A DNA stretch of 64,000 bases from Actinomyces denticolens (GTDB lineage Bacteria; Actinomycetota; Actinomycetes; Actinomycetales; Actinomycetaceae): positions 62,001-126,000 of the forward strand of contig NZ_MVIW01000002.1 in the NCBI RefSeq assembly GCF_002072185.1. Direction: 5' to 3'. Under the pieces are notes generated by a model that ran no database searches, was not told the origin of the DNA, and saw only the letters and a list, made by a program, of their open reading frames with translations. Of the stretch, positions 17,655 through 25,673 are shown piece by piece. Position 1 is the stretch's first letter, and the number at the start of each line of letters is the position of its first letter. Made by a program: the position numbers and the translations under genes.

Positions 17655-17765
17655 GGTGGCTCCTCGGTCTCGACGGTGAGCGGCTGCGTCTCGGGCGCGG
17701 CTGTCAGGGCGGCGGTTGTTCCCTGTGACACATCGTCGAGGCTTATGAGAGGATGGGCAAGCAGG

Positions 17766-17781
17766 CTGCACGAACGTGCAG
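17766..17781. promoter_or_regulatory. Operator candidate between glpD and the SorC regulator
   Basis: CTGCACGAACGTGCAG is a perfect palindrome with 7-bp arms around AA. It lies 24 bases before the regulator start and about 110 bases before the glpD start, in the only shared promoter region of the glp operon. It is the best candidate binding site of the divergent regulator. Confidence 0.5.
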
Positions 17782-17805
17782 AACTGGTGTGCGGAGCGGA
17801 GGAAC

Positions 17806-18975
17806 ATGACCACTCGGAGTGACGATTCTCCCCGGAATCCCGGCGGTTCTGGTGAGAATTCCACGCAACTGCGGGCCTATGAGGCGGCGTCGATGTACTA
17901 CGTTCAGGGCGAGACGATGGAGGTGATCGCCCATCATCTGGGGGTGTCGCGCTCGACCGTCTCGCGGCTCCTGGATCGCGCCCGGGCGACGGGCATCGTG
18001 CGCATCGAGCTCACCCAGCCCGGTGGCGCCGGCTCCATCGAGGGGAGATTCGCCTCGCTGTTCGGCGTGCGCGCCCAGATCGTGCCCGTGCGCGAGGGGG
18101 CCACGGAGATCCATCGGCTTCAGCAGGTCGCGGGCGTCGCTGCGGCCCGGATGGTCGAGCTGGCCGCCGAGCTGGCCGAACGGCGAGATGCCGAGGCTCC
18201 GAGCGCCCCGGCCGGCACCGGCGCCGAGGCGGCAGGCGCGGAGGAGCTCGGCGAGGGCGGTGGCGGCGGCAGGGGCGGATCCGCGGGCGCGCCCTCACCG
18301 GGTGGTGCCGAGGGCGCGCTGGGCGCGGGCGGCCGGGGCGTCGTCGTCGGCGTCGCCTGGGGGACCACCATGTCCGAGGTGAGCGCGGCCCTGCCGGCGC
18401 GGCAGGTTCCGGGGGTGACTGTGGTCCAGCTCAACGGCGCCACGGACCCGATGGAGATGGGGCCCAGCGCCGGCGAGGTGCTCTCGCGGGTCGGCCACGC
18501 GTTGGGCGCGCGCGTGGTGGCCTTCCCCGTCCCCGCCTTCTTCGATCACGTGGCTACCCGCGAGGCGATGTGGTCCGAGCGCTCCGTGCGCCGGGTGCTG
18601 GCGCTGGCGCGCAGCGCTGACCTGGCGGTCTTCGGCGTCGGGTCGGTGGTCCAGGGCGTCCTGCCCTCGCAGGTCTACGAGGGCGGGCATGTCAGCCGCG
18701 CCGACCGCGTGGCGCTGCGCCGGGAGCGGGTGGTGGGCGACGTGTGCACCGTGCTGCTGCGCGCTGACGGCTCGTGGAGCGATATCGCCCTCAATGCGCG
18801 GGCGACCGGCCCCACACCCGCCCAGCTCGCGCGCATCCCGAGGCGCCTGTGCGTGGTGGCCGGGCGGGCGAAGGCCCCCGCCCTGCTGGCGGCGCTGCGG
18901 GCACGGGTGGCCACGGACCTCGTCGTCGACGACGCGACCGCCCGTGCCGTCCTCGATCTGGCCTCCGCCTCATAA
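17806..18975 (+). CDS. SorC-family sugar-binding transcriptional regulator, divergent from glpD
   Basis: Predicted regulator of glpDFK, probably responding to a phosphorylated triose or glycerol 3-phosphate. The N-terminal helix-turn-helix reads AYEAASMYYVQGETMEVIAHH and SRSTVSRLLDRARATG, followed by the SorC sugar-binding domain with GVAWGTTMSEV, VQLNGATDP, a VFGVGSV stretch and RVVGDVCTVLL. Between the two runs a Gly/Ala/Glu-rich insertion of about 55 residues (roughly 132-187) that I do not expect in the family; codon use there stays normal. The ATG at 17806 follows GGAGGAAC. At 389 residues it is about 70 longer than usual. GlpR of other bacteria is DeoR-type, so a SorC member here is a different solution or has another target. 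Confidence 0.85.
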   Translation: MTTRSDDSPRNPGGSGENSTQLRAYEAASMYYVQGETMEVIAHHLGVSRSTVSRLLDRARATGIVRIELTQPGGAGSIEGRFASLFGVRAQIVPVREGATEIHRLQQVAGVAAARMVELAAELAERRDAEAPSAPAGTGAEAAGAEELGEGGGGGRGGSAGAPSPGGAEGALGAGGRGVVVGVAWGTTMSEVSAALPARQVPGVTVVQLNGATDPMEMGPSAGEVLSRVGHALGARVVAFPVPAFFDHVATREAMWSERSVRRVLALARSADLAVFGVGSVVQGVLPSQVYEGGHVSRADRVALRRERVVGDVCTVLLRADGSWSDIALNARATGPTPAQLARIPRRLCVVAGRAKAPALLAALRARVATDLVVDDATARAVLDLASAS

Positions 18976-18993
18976 CCTCCCCCTCCCCTCCCC

Positions 18994-19073
18994 TTCGCCG
19001 AGACCGGTCGAAAACGTCATTGAAACCGGTCCGCCGACCGGTTTCAATGACGTTTTCGACCGGTCTCGGCGAA
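18994..19073. repeat. Palindromic repeat, family B, copy 1
   Basis: Arms 18994-19030 and 19037-19073 form a perfect 37-bp inverted repeat around CCGCCG. It lies between the convergent SorC regulator and tkt genes. The arm contains GCCGAGACCGGTCGAAAACG, which recurs with small changes at 47943-48023 (complete palindrome) and 60918-60952 (single arm). It could terminate both genes, but it is longer and more conserved than ordinary terminators and lacks a U-tract on either strand. Confidence 0.75.
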
Positions 19074-19084
19074 AAAAGGGCGGG

Positions 19085-21172
19085 TCAGGGGCGGGGCGCC
19101 AGGGCCCGGGCGGCCACCTCGGCGACGTGCTCGCCGGTGAAGCCGTACTCCTCGAACAGGCGCGGTCCTGGCGCTGAGGCTCCGTAGTGGTCGAGGGACA
19201 CGATCGCCCCCGAGTCGCCCACGATCTCGCGCCAGCCCATCGCGATGCCGGCCTCCACGGAGACCCGCACGGCACCGGCGGGCAGCACCGAGGCGCGGTA
19301 AGCCTCGTCCTGCTCGGCGAACCACTCCAGGCACGGTGCGGAGACGACGCGGGTCGGGGTGCCCGCGGCGCCCAGGCGCTCGCGCGCGTCCATAGCCACA
19401 CCCACCTCGGAGCCGGTGGCGATGATGACGACGGCGGGGTCGACCGTCGCCCCGGAGGCGTCAACGGCGTCGGCCAGCACGTAGGCCCCCCGGCGCACCC
19501 CCTCGGCGGCGGCCTCGGGGGTCGCGTGGACCGTCAGGTTCTGGCGCGACAGGACGATGCCCGCCGGCTCGCGGCGACGGCGCAGGATCTCCGCCCAGGC
19601 GGCCGCGGTCTCGTTGGCGTCGGCGGGCCGCACGACGGCGAATCCCGGGATCGCGCGCAGGGCCGCCAGATGCTCGATGGGCTGATGGGTGGGGCCGTCC
19701 TCGCCGACGCCGATGGAGTCGTGGGTCCAGACGAACACCGAGCCGATCCCCATGAGCGCCGCCAGGCGCACGGCCGGGCGCATGTAGTCGGAGAACACCA
19801 TGAAGGTGCCGCCGTAGGGGCGGGTGAGCCCGGCGAGGGCGATGCCGTTGAGGATCGAGCCCATCGCGTGCTCGCGCACGCCGAAGTGGATGGTGCGTCC
19901 GTAGGGGCCGTCGGCCGCGCCAACCGCCAGGGAGGACGGCAGGAAGGAGGGCTCGCCGGCCATCGTCGTGTTGTTCGATCCGGCCAGGTCCGCCGAGCCC
20001 CCCCACAGCTCGGGCACCACGGGCGCCAGGGCGGTCAGGGTCTTGCCGGAGGCGGATCGGGTGGCGACGGCGTCCCCGAGCGCCCAGTGGGGCAGGGCGG
20101 CCTCCAGCCCCTCGGGAAGCCGACCGGCGCGCAGGCGCTCCAGCAGCGCGGAGCCCTCGGGGGCGGCCGTCCGCCAGGCGGCGAAGCGGGCGTCCCAGTC
20201 GGCGCGCAGGGCGGCAGCGCGCTCGGCGGCCCGGGCGCGGGTGTGCTCCAGGACTTCGGCCGGCACCTGGAAGTCAGCCTCCGGGTCGAGCCCGAGGGCG
20301 CGCTTGAGGCCGGCGACCTCCTCGGCCCCGAGCTTGGCGCCGTGCGAGGACTCGTCGCCCTGCTTGGTGGGCGAGGGCCAGGCGATGATCGTGTGCAACC
20401 GGATGAGCGTGGGCCGGGCGGTCTCGGCGCGAGCCGCCTCGAGGGCGGCGTGAAGCGCGTCGTAGTCCTCGCGGTACTGCCCGCCGGCCTTCCAGTCGAC
20501 GTCGATCACCTGCCAGCCGTAGGCGGCGAAGCGGGCGGAGGGGTCCTCGGTGAAGGCGATGTCCGTGTCGCCCTCGATGGAGATGTCATTGTCGTCGTAG
20601 ATGGCGATGAGGTTGCCGAGCTGCTGGGTTCCCGCCAGGGAGGCGGCCTCGGAGGCCACGCCCTCCTGGAGGCACCCGTCGCCCACGATCGTGTAGACGT
20701 AGTGGTCGAAGACGGACTCGCCGGCGGGGGAGGCGGCGTCGAAGAGCCCGTGCTCCCTGCGCGCGGACATGGCCATGCCCACGGCGTTGGCGATGCCCGC
20801 GCCCAGCGGCCCGGTGGTGGTCTCGATGCCGGCGGTGTGCCCGAACTCGGGGTGGCCGGGGGTGAGCGATCCCCAGGTGCGCAGGGCGGCGATGTCGCTG
20901 ATCTCCAGGCCGTAGCCGGCCAGGGCGAGCTGGATGTACTGGAGCAGTGAGGCGTGCCCGATGGACAGCACGAAGCGATCGCGGCCCAGCCAGGCGGGGT
21001 CTGCGGGGTCGCAGGCCATTTCCTTCTGATAGAGCAGGTAGGCGACGCCGGCCAGGGAGATGGGGGTCCCGGGGTGGCCGGATCCGGCCTTCTCGACGGC
21101 GTCGGCCGCCAGTGCCTTCGAGGCGGCGATGGCCTTGAGATCGAGGTCGGTCAACAGCGCGGGCGTGGTCAT
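19085..21172 (-). CDS. tkt: Transketolase
   Basis: Thiamine-diphosphate enzyme that transfers two-carbon ketol units between pentose, tetrose and triose phosphates in the non-oxidative pentose phosphate pathway. The 695-residue protein is full length: KAGSGHPGTPISLA near residue 30-45, the ThDP motif VGDGCLQEGVASEA, the Mg-binding IYDDNDISIEG, the pyrimidine domain with ARSASGKTL replaced here by VATRSASGKT, FGVREHAMGSILNGI, THDSIGVGEDGPTHQPIEHL and a C-terminal domain. The ATG at 21172 has AGGAGGAACGC upstream. It is divergent from the RpiB-like gene at 21514, and the shared region carries two copies of a palindromic motif, so it may be co-regulated with the pentose/polyol cluster rather than be the only housekeeping copy. 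Confidence 0.96.
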   Translation of the reverse strand: MTTPALLTDLDLKAIAASKALAADAVEKAGSGHPGTPISLAGVAYLLYQKEMACDPADPAWLGRDRFVLSIGHASLLQYIQLALAGYGLEISDIAALRTWGSLTPGHPEFGHTAGIETTTGPLGAGIANAVGMAMSARREHGLFDAASPAGESVFDHYVYTIVGDGCLQEGVASEAASLAGTQQLGNLIAIYDDNDISIEGDTDIAFTEDPSARFAAYGWQVIDVDWKAGGQYREDYDALHAALEAARAETARPTLIRLHTIIAWPSPTKQGDESSHGAKLGAEEVAGLKRALGLDPEADFQVPAEVLEHTRARAAERAAALRADWDARFAAWRTAAPEGSALLERLRAGRLPEGLEAALPHWALGDAVATRSASGKTLTALAPVVPELWGGSADLAGSNNTTMAGEPSFLPSSLAVGAADGPYGRTIHFGVREHAMGSILNGIALAGLTRPYGGTFMVFSDYMRPAVRLAALMGIGSVFVWTHDSIGVGEDGPTHQPIEHLAALRAIPGFAVVRPADANETAAAWAEILRRRREPAGIVLSRQNLTVHATPEAAAEGVRRGAYVLADAVDASGATVDPAVVIIATGSEVGVAMDARERLGAAGTPTRVVSAPCLEWFAEQDEAYRASVLPAGAVRVSVEAGIAMGWREIVGDSGAIVSLDHYGASAPGPRLFEEYGFTGEHVAEVAARALAPRP

Positions 21173-21271
21173 GCGTTCCTCCTAGGACGGCGGTCCCTGG
21201 GCTGGGCTGGTGCGGTTGTCGATTCACACACTAACGAAGCACGCCGATGCGCCGGGCGCCAGTACCGCAAC

Positions 21272-21283
21272 GCTCATATGTGC
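21272..21283. promoter_or_regulatory. Operator candidate O1 in the tkt / rpiB-like divergent region
   Basis: GCTCATATGTGC, inside CGCTCATATGTGCG, is a near-palindrome. It matches the second copy at 21373-21388. The 341-base gap 21173-21513 holds both motifs and otherwise no gene or strong hairpin. Confidence 0.45.
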
Positions 21284-21372
21284 GCAGGACCGGCGGAGTG
21301 CCGGGACGCAGGCGGTGTGGGGCGCCTCACGATACCACCGGCCCCGGCGCAGCGGCAGGGGCCCTGCGGAAA

Positions 21373-21388
21373 TTGCTCATGTGTGCAA
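21373..21388. promoter_or_regulatory. Operator candidate O2 in the tkt / rpiB-like divergent region
   Basis: TTGCTCATGTGTGCAA has TTGC/GCAA arms and a CATGTG centre, and shares GCTCATnTGTGC with O1 about 100 bases away. Two sites at this distance suit a tetrameric SorC-type regulator such as the one encoded at 28952-29896. Confidence 0.5.
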
Positions 21389-21513
21389 CCGATTGTCGAA
21401 TTCGGCGCCATTCAGGACCATGAGAAGCGCATATCAACCACCGCATCATCCGCCTCTCCCCGGGGCGTCAACAGCTCCGGACGGAATGGTGCGGGCGAGC
21501 GAGGAGGCCGCAT

Positions 21514-21972
21514 ATGGGATACAGAATCGTCATCGCCTGCGATGATGCTGCCGTCGAGTACAAGGATGTGCTGGCTCGGGATCTCGGGAGCGATCCGCGC
21601 GTCGATGAGGTGATCGACGCCGGCGTGTCGAAAGGGGAATGCATTGATTACCCCCACGTCGCCGTGAGGGCCGCCCGTATGATCTCCGACGGCGACGCCG
21701 ATCGCGGCCTCTTCCTCTGCGGTACCGGCATGGGCATGGCGATCAGTGCCAACAAGGTCCCCGGTATTCGCGCCTCCGTCGCCCACGACTCCTTCTCGGT
21801 GGAGCGCCTCATCAAGTCCAATAACGCCCAGGTCCTCACCCTCGGCCAGCGCGTCATCGGCATTGAGCTCGCCCGAAGGCTCGTCAGCGAATGGCTCGGC
21901 CACGACTTCGACCCCTCCTCGCCGTCGGCCCGCAAGGTGGCCGCCCTGGAGTCGTACGAGACCGGCTCCTGA
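21514..21972 (+). CDS. RpiB/LacAB-family sugar-phosphate isomerase
   Basis: Aldose-ketose isomerisation of a sugar phosphate; relatives act on ribose 5-phosphate, allose 6-phosphate, galactose 6-phosphate or tetrose 4-phosphates. The 152-residue protein fits the family: [14 protein letters not shown] at the N-terminus, the glycine loop [16 protein letters not shown] with the catalytic Cys, and [25 protein letters not shown]. The second-residue region DDAAVEYK differs from the usual CDHAG of RpiB proper, pointing to a specialised substrate. The ATG at 21514 follows GAGGAGG. It starts a + strand cluster with two FGGY kinases, AraL- and AraM-like proteins and its own regulator. A tetrose-phosphate isomerase of the EryI/DerI type is a fair alternative. 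Confidence 0.85.
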   Translation: MGYRIVIACDDAAVEYKDVLARDLGSDPRVDEVIDAGVSKGECIDYPHVAVRAARMISDGDADRGLFLCGTGMGMAISANKVPGIRASVAHDSFSVERLIKSNNAQVLTLGQRVIGIELARRLVSEWLGHDFDPSSPSARKVAALESYETGS

Positions 21973-22062
21973 GCCCCGCCCCAAGCCCATCGCCCCAACC
22001 CCCCTCGCCCGCGCGCCCGGGTGAGGAGCTCCCTGACCACCGCAGCACTTCAAGGACGAAGA

Positions 22063-23028
22063 ATGACACCCGATACAACAATCCCCCTGCTGGAGAACCT
22101 GGACTTATTCTGGCTCCTGGCCGCCTGCGTCGGAGGCATCATCGGCGGCATCGTAGGAGCGAACAACGCCTTCGGATTCACCGGCGTCATGATCCTGACC
22201 GGTTTCGGGATCGCCGCCTCGACGGGCAGTACCTTCTTCTTCGACTATGTCGCCTTCGGCCCCGTCTTCGGCCCGCATATCGCCTTCGCCGGAGCCGCCG
22301 CCGGATCCGCCTACTCGGCGAAGAAGAAGTTGCTCGACACCGGACGGGATATCGATACCCCGCTGGGCAGCCTCAAGGATCCGACGGTCCTATGGGTGGC
22401 CGCAGGATTCGGCGTTGCGGGTTTGATCGTGCAGCGCCTCATCGCCCTCATCCCCTGGTTCGGGACCCACACCGACTCCGTGGCCCTGACGGTCTTCCTG
22501 TCCGGCTGCGCCTCCCGGCTCGTCTTCGGATCCACCGGCGTTGTCCACGCCCCGACCCCGCCACAGGGATCGCATCGCTGGCTCGATCACCAGGAGACGC
22601 CGGGGCAGCTCGGCACCGTCGCCCTCGGCGCAGCCGTCATGGCCTCCGGCGGCGCGATCGTGCTGACCTCCTACGCCCGGGCCCACCTGCCCGAGGACGC
22701 GGCAGCCGCGGTGGCGGGCAATGCCCACACCCTGCCCTTCGCCATCTCGGCCCTCTGCATCTTCCTACTGGTGGCAGGGCAGAGGGTCAATGTCACCCAC
22801 CACATCACCATCATCGCGGGCCTGGCCGGCGCGCAGTTCTGGCTCGCCACCGGCAACGGATGGGCGGCCCTGGCCATCGGCACCGTCTTCGGCGTCCTGT
22901 CGGGCTTCGTCGCCGAGTTCATCATCGCTCGCCTCACCTACTACCACGGCGACACGCACATCGACCCGCCGGCCGGGACGATCTGGATCATGACCACCCT
23001 CATCCACCTGACCCTGCTCGCCGTTTGA
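22063..23028 (+). CDS. Unrecognised multi-spanning membrane protein, candidate sugar/polyol carrier
   Basis: I do not recognise this family. The 321-residue protein is mostly hydrophobic, with about 9-10 likely membrane segments, starting at LFWLLAACVGGIIGGIVG followed by GANNAFGFTGVMIL, then GPVFGPHIAFAGAAAG, and ending in GTIWIMTTLIHLTLLAV. There is no signal peptide, ATP-binding site or known transporter signature. Charged or polar pieces lie in loops, for example SAKKKLLDTGRDIDTPLG and HAPTPPQGSHRWLDHQETPG. The ATG at 22063 follows AAGGACG. It is the only membrane protein of the seven-gene cluster and sits second, where a transporter would be expected, so a carrier for the cluster's substrate is the simplest inference. 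An enzyme or accessory membrane protein cannot be excluded. Confidence 0.75.
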   Translation: MTPDTTIPLLENLDLFWLLAACVGGIIGGIVGANNAFGFTGVMILTGFGIAASTGSTFFFDYVAFGPVFGPHIAFAGAAAGSAYSAKKKLLDTGRDIDTPLGSLKDPTVLWVAAGFGVAGLIVQRLIALIPWFGTHTDSVALTVFLSGCASRLVFGSTGVVHAPTPPQGSHRWLDHQETPGQLGTVALGAAVMASGGAIVLTSYARAHLPEDAAAAVAGNAHTLPFAISALCIFLLVAGQRVNVTHHITIIAGLAGAQFWLATGNGWAALAIGTVFGVLSGFVAEFIIARLTYYHGDTHIDPPAGTIWIMTTLIHLTLLAV

Positions 23029-23100
23029 CCCCTCCGCCCCGACCGGGCGTTCCCGGGGCAATCCCGCCCGGAACGCCCCCATGACCCCCAGGAAGCACTC

Positions 23101-23994
23101 ATGAGCGACCCGCGTCCTCCCAGCACCGCTCCGTCCGCCGTCCACGACTGGCCCACCGAGCTCTACGACGCCTACGTCTTCGACATGGACGGCACCATCT
23201 ACCTCGGTGATCACCTCCTGCCGGGCGCCAAGCGCCTCATCACCGAGCTGCGCCGCCGGGCCATCCCCGTGCGCTTCCTGTCCAACAATCCCACCAAGGA
23301 CCCCGACCAGTACGCCGAGAAGCTCGCCCGCCTCGGTCTGCCGACGCCGGTGGGCGAGATCGCCAACACGGTGGTCACCACCGTGCGCTGGCTGATGACC
23401 CACCACCCCGGTGCCACCGTCTTCGCCATCGCCGAGGATCCGCTCAAGCGCGCGCTGGCCCGGGCCGGCATCGCGCAGAGCGAGGTTCCCGAGGAGATCG
23501 ACATCGTCGTCGCCTCCTACGACCGCGCCTTCGACTACCGCAAGCTCCAGATCGCCTTCGACGCCATCTGGTTCCACAAGAGGGCCTTCCTCATCGCCAC
23601 CAACCCCGACCGCTTCTGCCCCTTCCCCGGTGGGCGCGGCCAGCCCGACTGCGCCGCCGTCATCGCCGCTATCGAGGCCTGCACCGGCACCACCTGCCGC
23701 ACCGTCATCGGCAAGCCCAACGCCTCGATGCTCCAGGCCGCCATCGGTGACCTAGACCTGCGCCCCGAGCGCTGCATGATGGTCGGCGATCGGCTCGGCA
23801 CCGATATCCAGATGGCGGTGCGCACCGGCATGCGCTCCGCGATGCCTCTCACCGGTGAGTCCACCCTCGCCGACGCCCGGGCCCTTAACAGCGCCGACCG
23901 ACCCACCTACGTCCTCGACCGCATCGACCGGCTCATCCCCGCCGCCGGCTGGGAGGAACTCGGTTGGAGCGAGGAGGCCGACCCCGTCCCCTGA
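23101..23994 (+). CDS. HAD-IIA sugar-phosphatase (AraL/NagD-like)
   Basis: Phosphatase of the HAD superfamily, subclass IIA. B. subtilis AraL, its best-known relative in an ara operon, removes phosphate from several sugar phosphates and is thought to prevent their toxic build-up. The 297-residue protein has motif I YVFDMDGTIYLGD (nucleophile Asp and acid Asp), motif II VRFLSNNPTKDP, the C2 cap, ATNPDRFCPF, the catalytic Lys in IGKPNASML, and motif IV MMVGDRLGTDIQMA. All key residues are present. The ATG at 23101 follows AGGAAGC. It lies between the membrane protein and the FGGY kinase, as AraL lies beside AraM in Bacillus. The substrate is unknown. Confidence 0.88.
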   Translation: MSDPRPPSTAPSAVHDWPTELYDAYVFDMDGTIYLGDHLLPGAKRLITELRRRAIPVRFLSNNPTKDPDQYAEKLARLGLPTPVGEIANTVVTTVRWLMTHHPGATVFAIAEDPLKRALARAGIAQSEVPEEIDIVVASYDRAFDYRKLQIAFDAIWFHKRAFLIATNPDRFCPFPGGRGQPDCAAVIAAIEACTGTTCRTVIGKPNASMLQAAIGDLDLRPERCMMVGDRLGTDIQMAVRTGMRSAMPLTGESTLADARALNSADRPTYVLDRIDRLIPAAGWEELGWSEEADPVP

Positions 23995-24078
23995 ACCGCC
24001 CCGACCCGCCCGACGCCGCTCACGCGGCGGCACCGCTGCCACGACATGAAGAGACGACACGAAGAACGGAGACCAACG

Positions 24079-25641
24079 ATGGTCAGTCCTGGATACGAAG
24101 GCCCCTACCTGCTCGGCATCGATTTCGGAACGGAGTCCTGCCGCGCGGCGATCTTCGACCTCGCCGGTCACCCGATCGCCTTCACCGCCGCCCCCTACCC
24201 CACAGCCCACCCCCGCCCGGGCCGAGCGGAGCAGAGCCCCGGGGACTGGTGGGACGCCCTCAGGGCCGCCGTCTACCGAGTCCTCAACGAGACGGGCATC
24301 CCCGGCCGTCACATCGCCGGCATCTCCTATGACGCCACCACGATGACCGTCGTCGCCATGGACGCCAATGGCCAGGAGCTGCGCCCGGCGATCATGTGGA
24401 TGGACGTGCGCGCCTCCGAGCAGGCCTCTCGCGCCGAGACGATCGACCACTGGGCCCGTCTTTACAACGGCGGCGGCACCATGGGGGCGACCGCCGAGTG
24501 GTACCCCTTCAAGGCCGCCTGGCTCAAGGAGAATGAGCCCGAGATCTACAGGGCCGCTCACCGGCTCGTCGACGCCCCCGAGTGGCTCACCCACAGGCTC
24601 ACCGGCGAGTGGACCCTCAACATCAACTCTGCGGCCCTGCGCATGTACTACAACCGCGACAAGGGCGGTTGGCCGGTCGAGTTCTACGAGCACATCGGCT
24701 GCGGCGACGTCTTCGACAAGATCCCCGAGCGCGTCCTCGACCTCGGCATGCCCGTCGGCGGGTTGACCGCCGCCGCCGCCGGCGACCTCGGCCTGCTGCC
24801 CGGTACGCCAGTCGCCCAGGGCTGCGCGGACGCATGGGCGGGGCAGATCGGCCTGGGCGTCGTCGAACCCGGCAAGACCGCCATCATCACCGGATCCTCC
24901 CATGTCATCACCGGCCAGTCGCCCAGTCCCCTGCATGGCAGCGGCTTCTTCGGCGCCTACACCGACGGCGTCCTGCCAGGCCAGTACACATGCGAGGGCG
25001 GCCTGGTCTCCTCGGGGTCCGTGCTCAAGTGGTTCAAGGACAACTTCGCCGCCGACGTCGCCGCCGCCGCGGAGCGCCTGGGCTACAACCCCTACAAGAT
25101 CCTCGACGAGCGCAGCGCCCATGTGCCGGTCGGCTCCAACGGCCTCATCATCAACGAGTACTTCCAGGGCAACCGCACCCCGTACACCGACTCCAAGGCG
25201 CGCGGCATCGTATGGGGCCTCACCTTGGGCACCACGCCCGAGGAGTTCTACCGGGCGATCCAGGAGGCCGTCTGCTACGGAACCGCTCACGTGCTGCAGG
25301 CGTTCAAGGACGCAGGCTTCGCCACCACCGAGCTCGTCGCCTGCGGCGGCGCCACCAAGTCCCGCGACTGGATGCAGATGCACGCCGATGTCACCGGTGT
25401 TCCCGTCACCCTCACCGAGGTGGGCGACGCCGTCGTCCTGGGCTCGTGCGTGCTCGCGGCCGTCGGCGCCGGGCAGTACCCCTCCATCCAGGACGCCGTC
25501 CGAAACATGGTGCGCGAGACCGACCGCATCGAGCCGCGTCCCGATGTCCACGAGGAGTACCGGTTCTACCTCGAGAAGTACATGGAGACCTACCCGCGCC
25601 TGCGGGATCTCTCCCACGGGATGGTCGACCACCTCGTCTGA
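24079..25641 (+). CDS. FGGY-family carbohydrate kinase (pentulose-kinase type)
   Basis: ATP-dependent phosphorylation of a ketose or polyol. The 520-residue protein has the FGGY N-terminal motif YLLGIDFGTESCRAAIFDL, GISYDATTMTVVAMD, an IMWMDVRASEQA substrate loop, DAWAGQIGLGVVEPGK, and the C-terminal ATP site ELVACGGATKSRDWMQMHAD. The GTESCR and MWMDVR forms resemble ribulokinase-like and D-ribulose/L-xylulose kinases more than GlpK or XylB. The start at 24079 has GGAG eight bases upstream; an ATG at 24046 is possible but has no ribosome-binding site. The cluster contains a second, AraB-like kinase, so two different substrates, or two phosphorylations, are implied. Which sugar it uses cannot be told. 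Confidence 0.88.
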   Translation: MVSPGYEGPYLLGIDFGTESCRAAIFDLAGHPIAFTAAPYPTAHPRPGRAEQSPGDWWDALRAAVYRVLNETGIPGRHIAGISYDATTMTVVAMDANGQELRPAIMWMDVRASEQASRAETIDHWARLYNGGGTMGATAEWYPFKAAWLKENEPEIYRAAHRLVDAPEWLTHRLTGEWTLNINSAALRMYYNRDKGGWPVEFYEHIGCGDVFDKIPERVLDLGMPVGGLTAAAAGDLGLLPGTPVAQGCADAWAGQIGLGVVEPGKTAIITGSSHVITGQSPSPLHGSGFFGAYTDGVLPGQYTCEGGLVSSGSVLKWFKDNFAADVAAAAERLGYNPYKILDERSAHVPVGSNGLIINEYFQGNRTPYTDSKARGIVWGLTLGTTPEEFYRAIQEAVCYGTAHVLQAFKDAGFATTELVACGGATKSRDWMQMHADVTGVPVTLTEVGDAVVLGSCVLAAVGAGQYPSIQDAVRNMVRETDRIEPRPDVHEEYRFYLEKYMETYPRLRDLSHGMVDHLV

Positions 25642-25673
25642 CACGTCCGAATCCAAGGAAGGAAGCACGATCC

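Noticed and set aside
21173-21513. A riboswitch before the RpiB-like gene
   Set aside because: Only short palindromes typical of protein operators are present; no conserved aptamer-like core was recognised.
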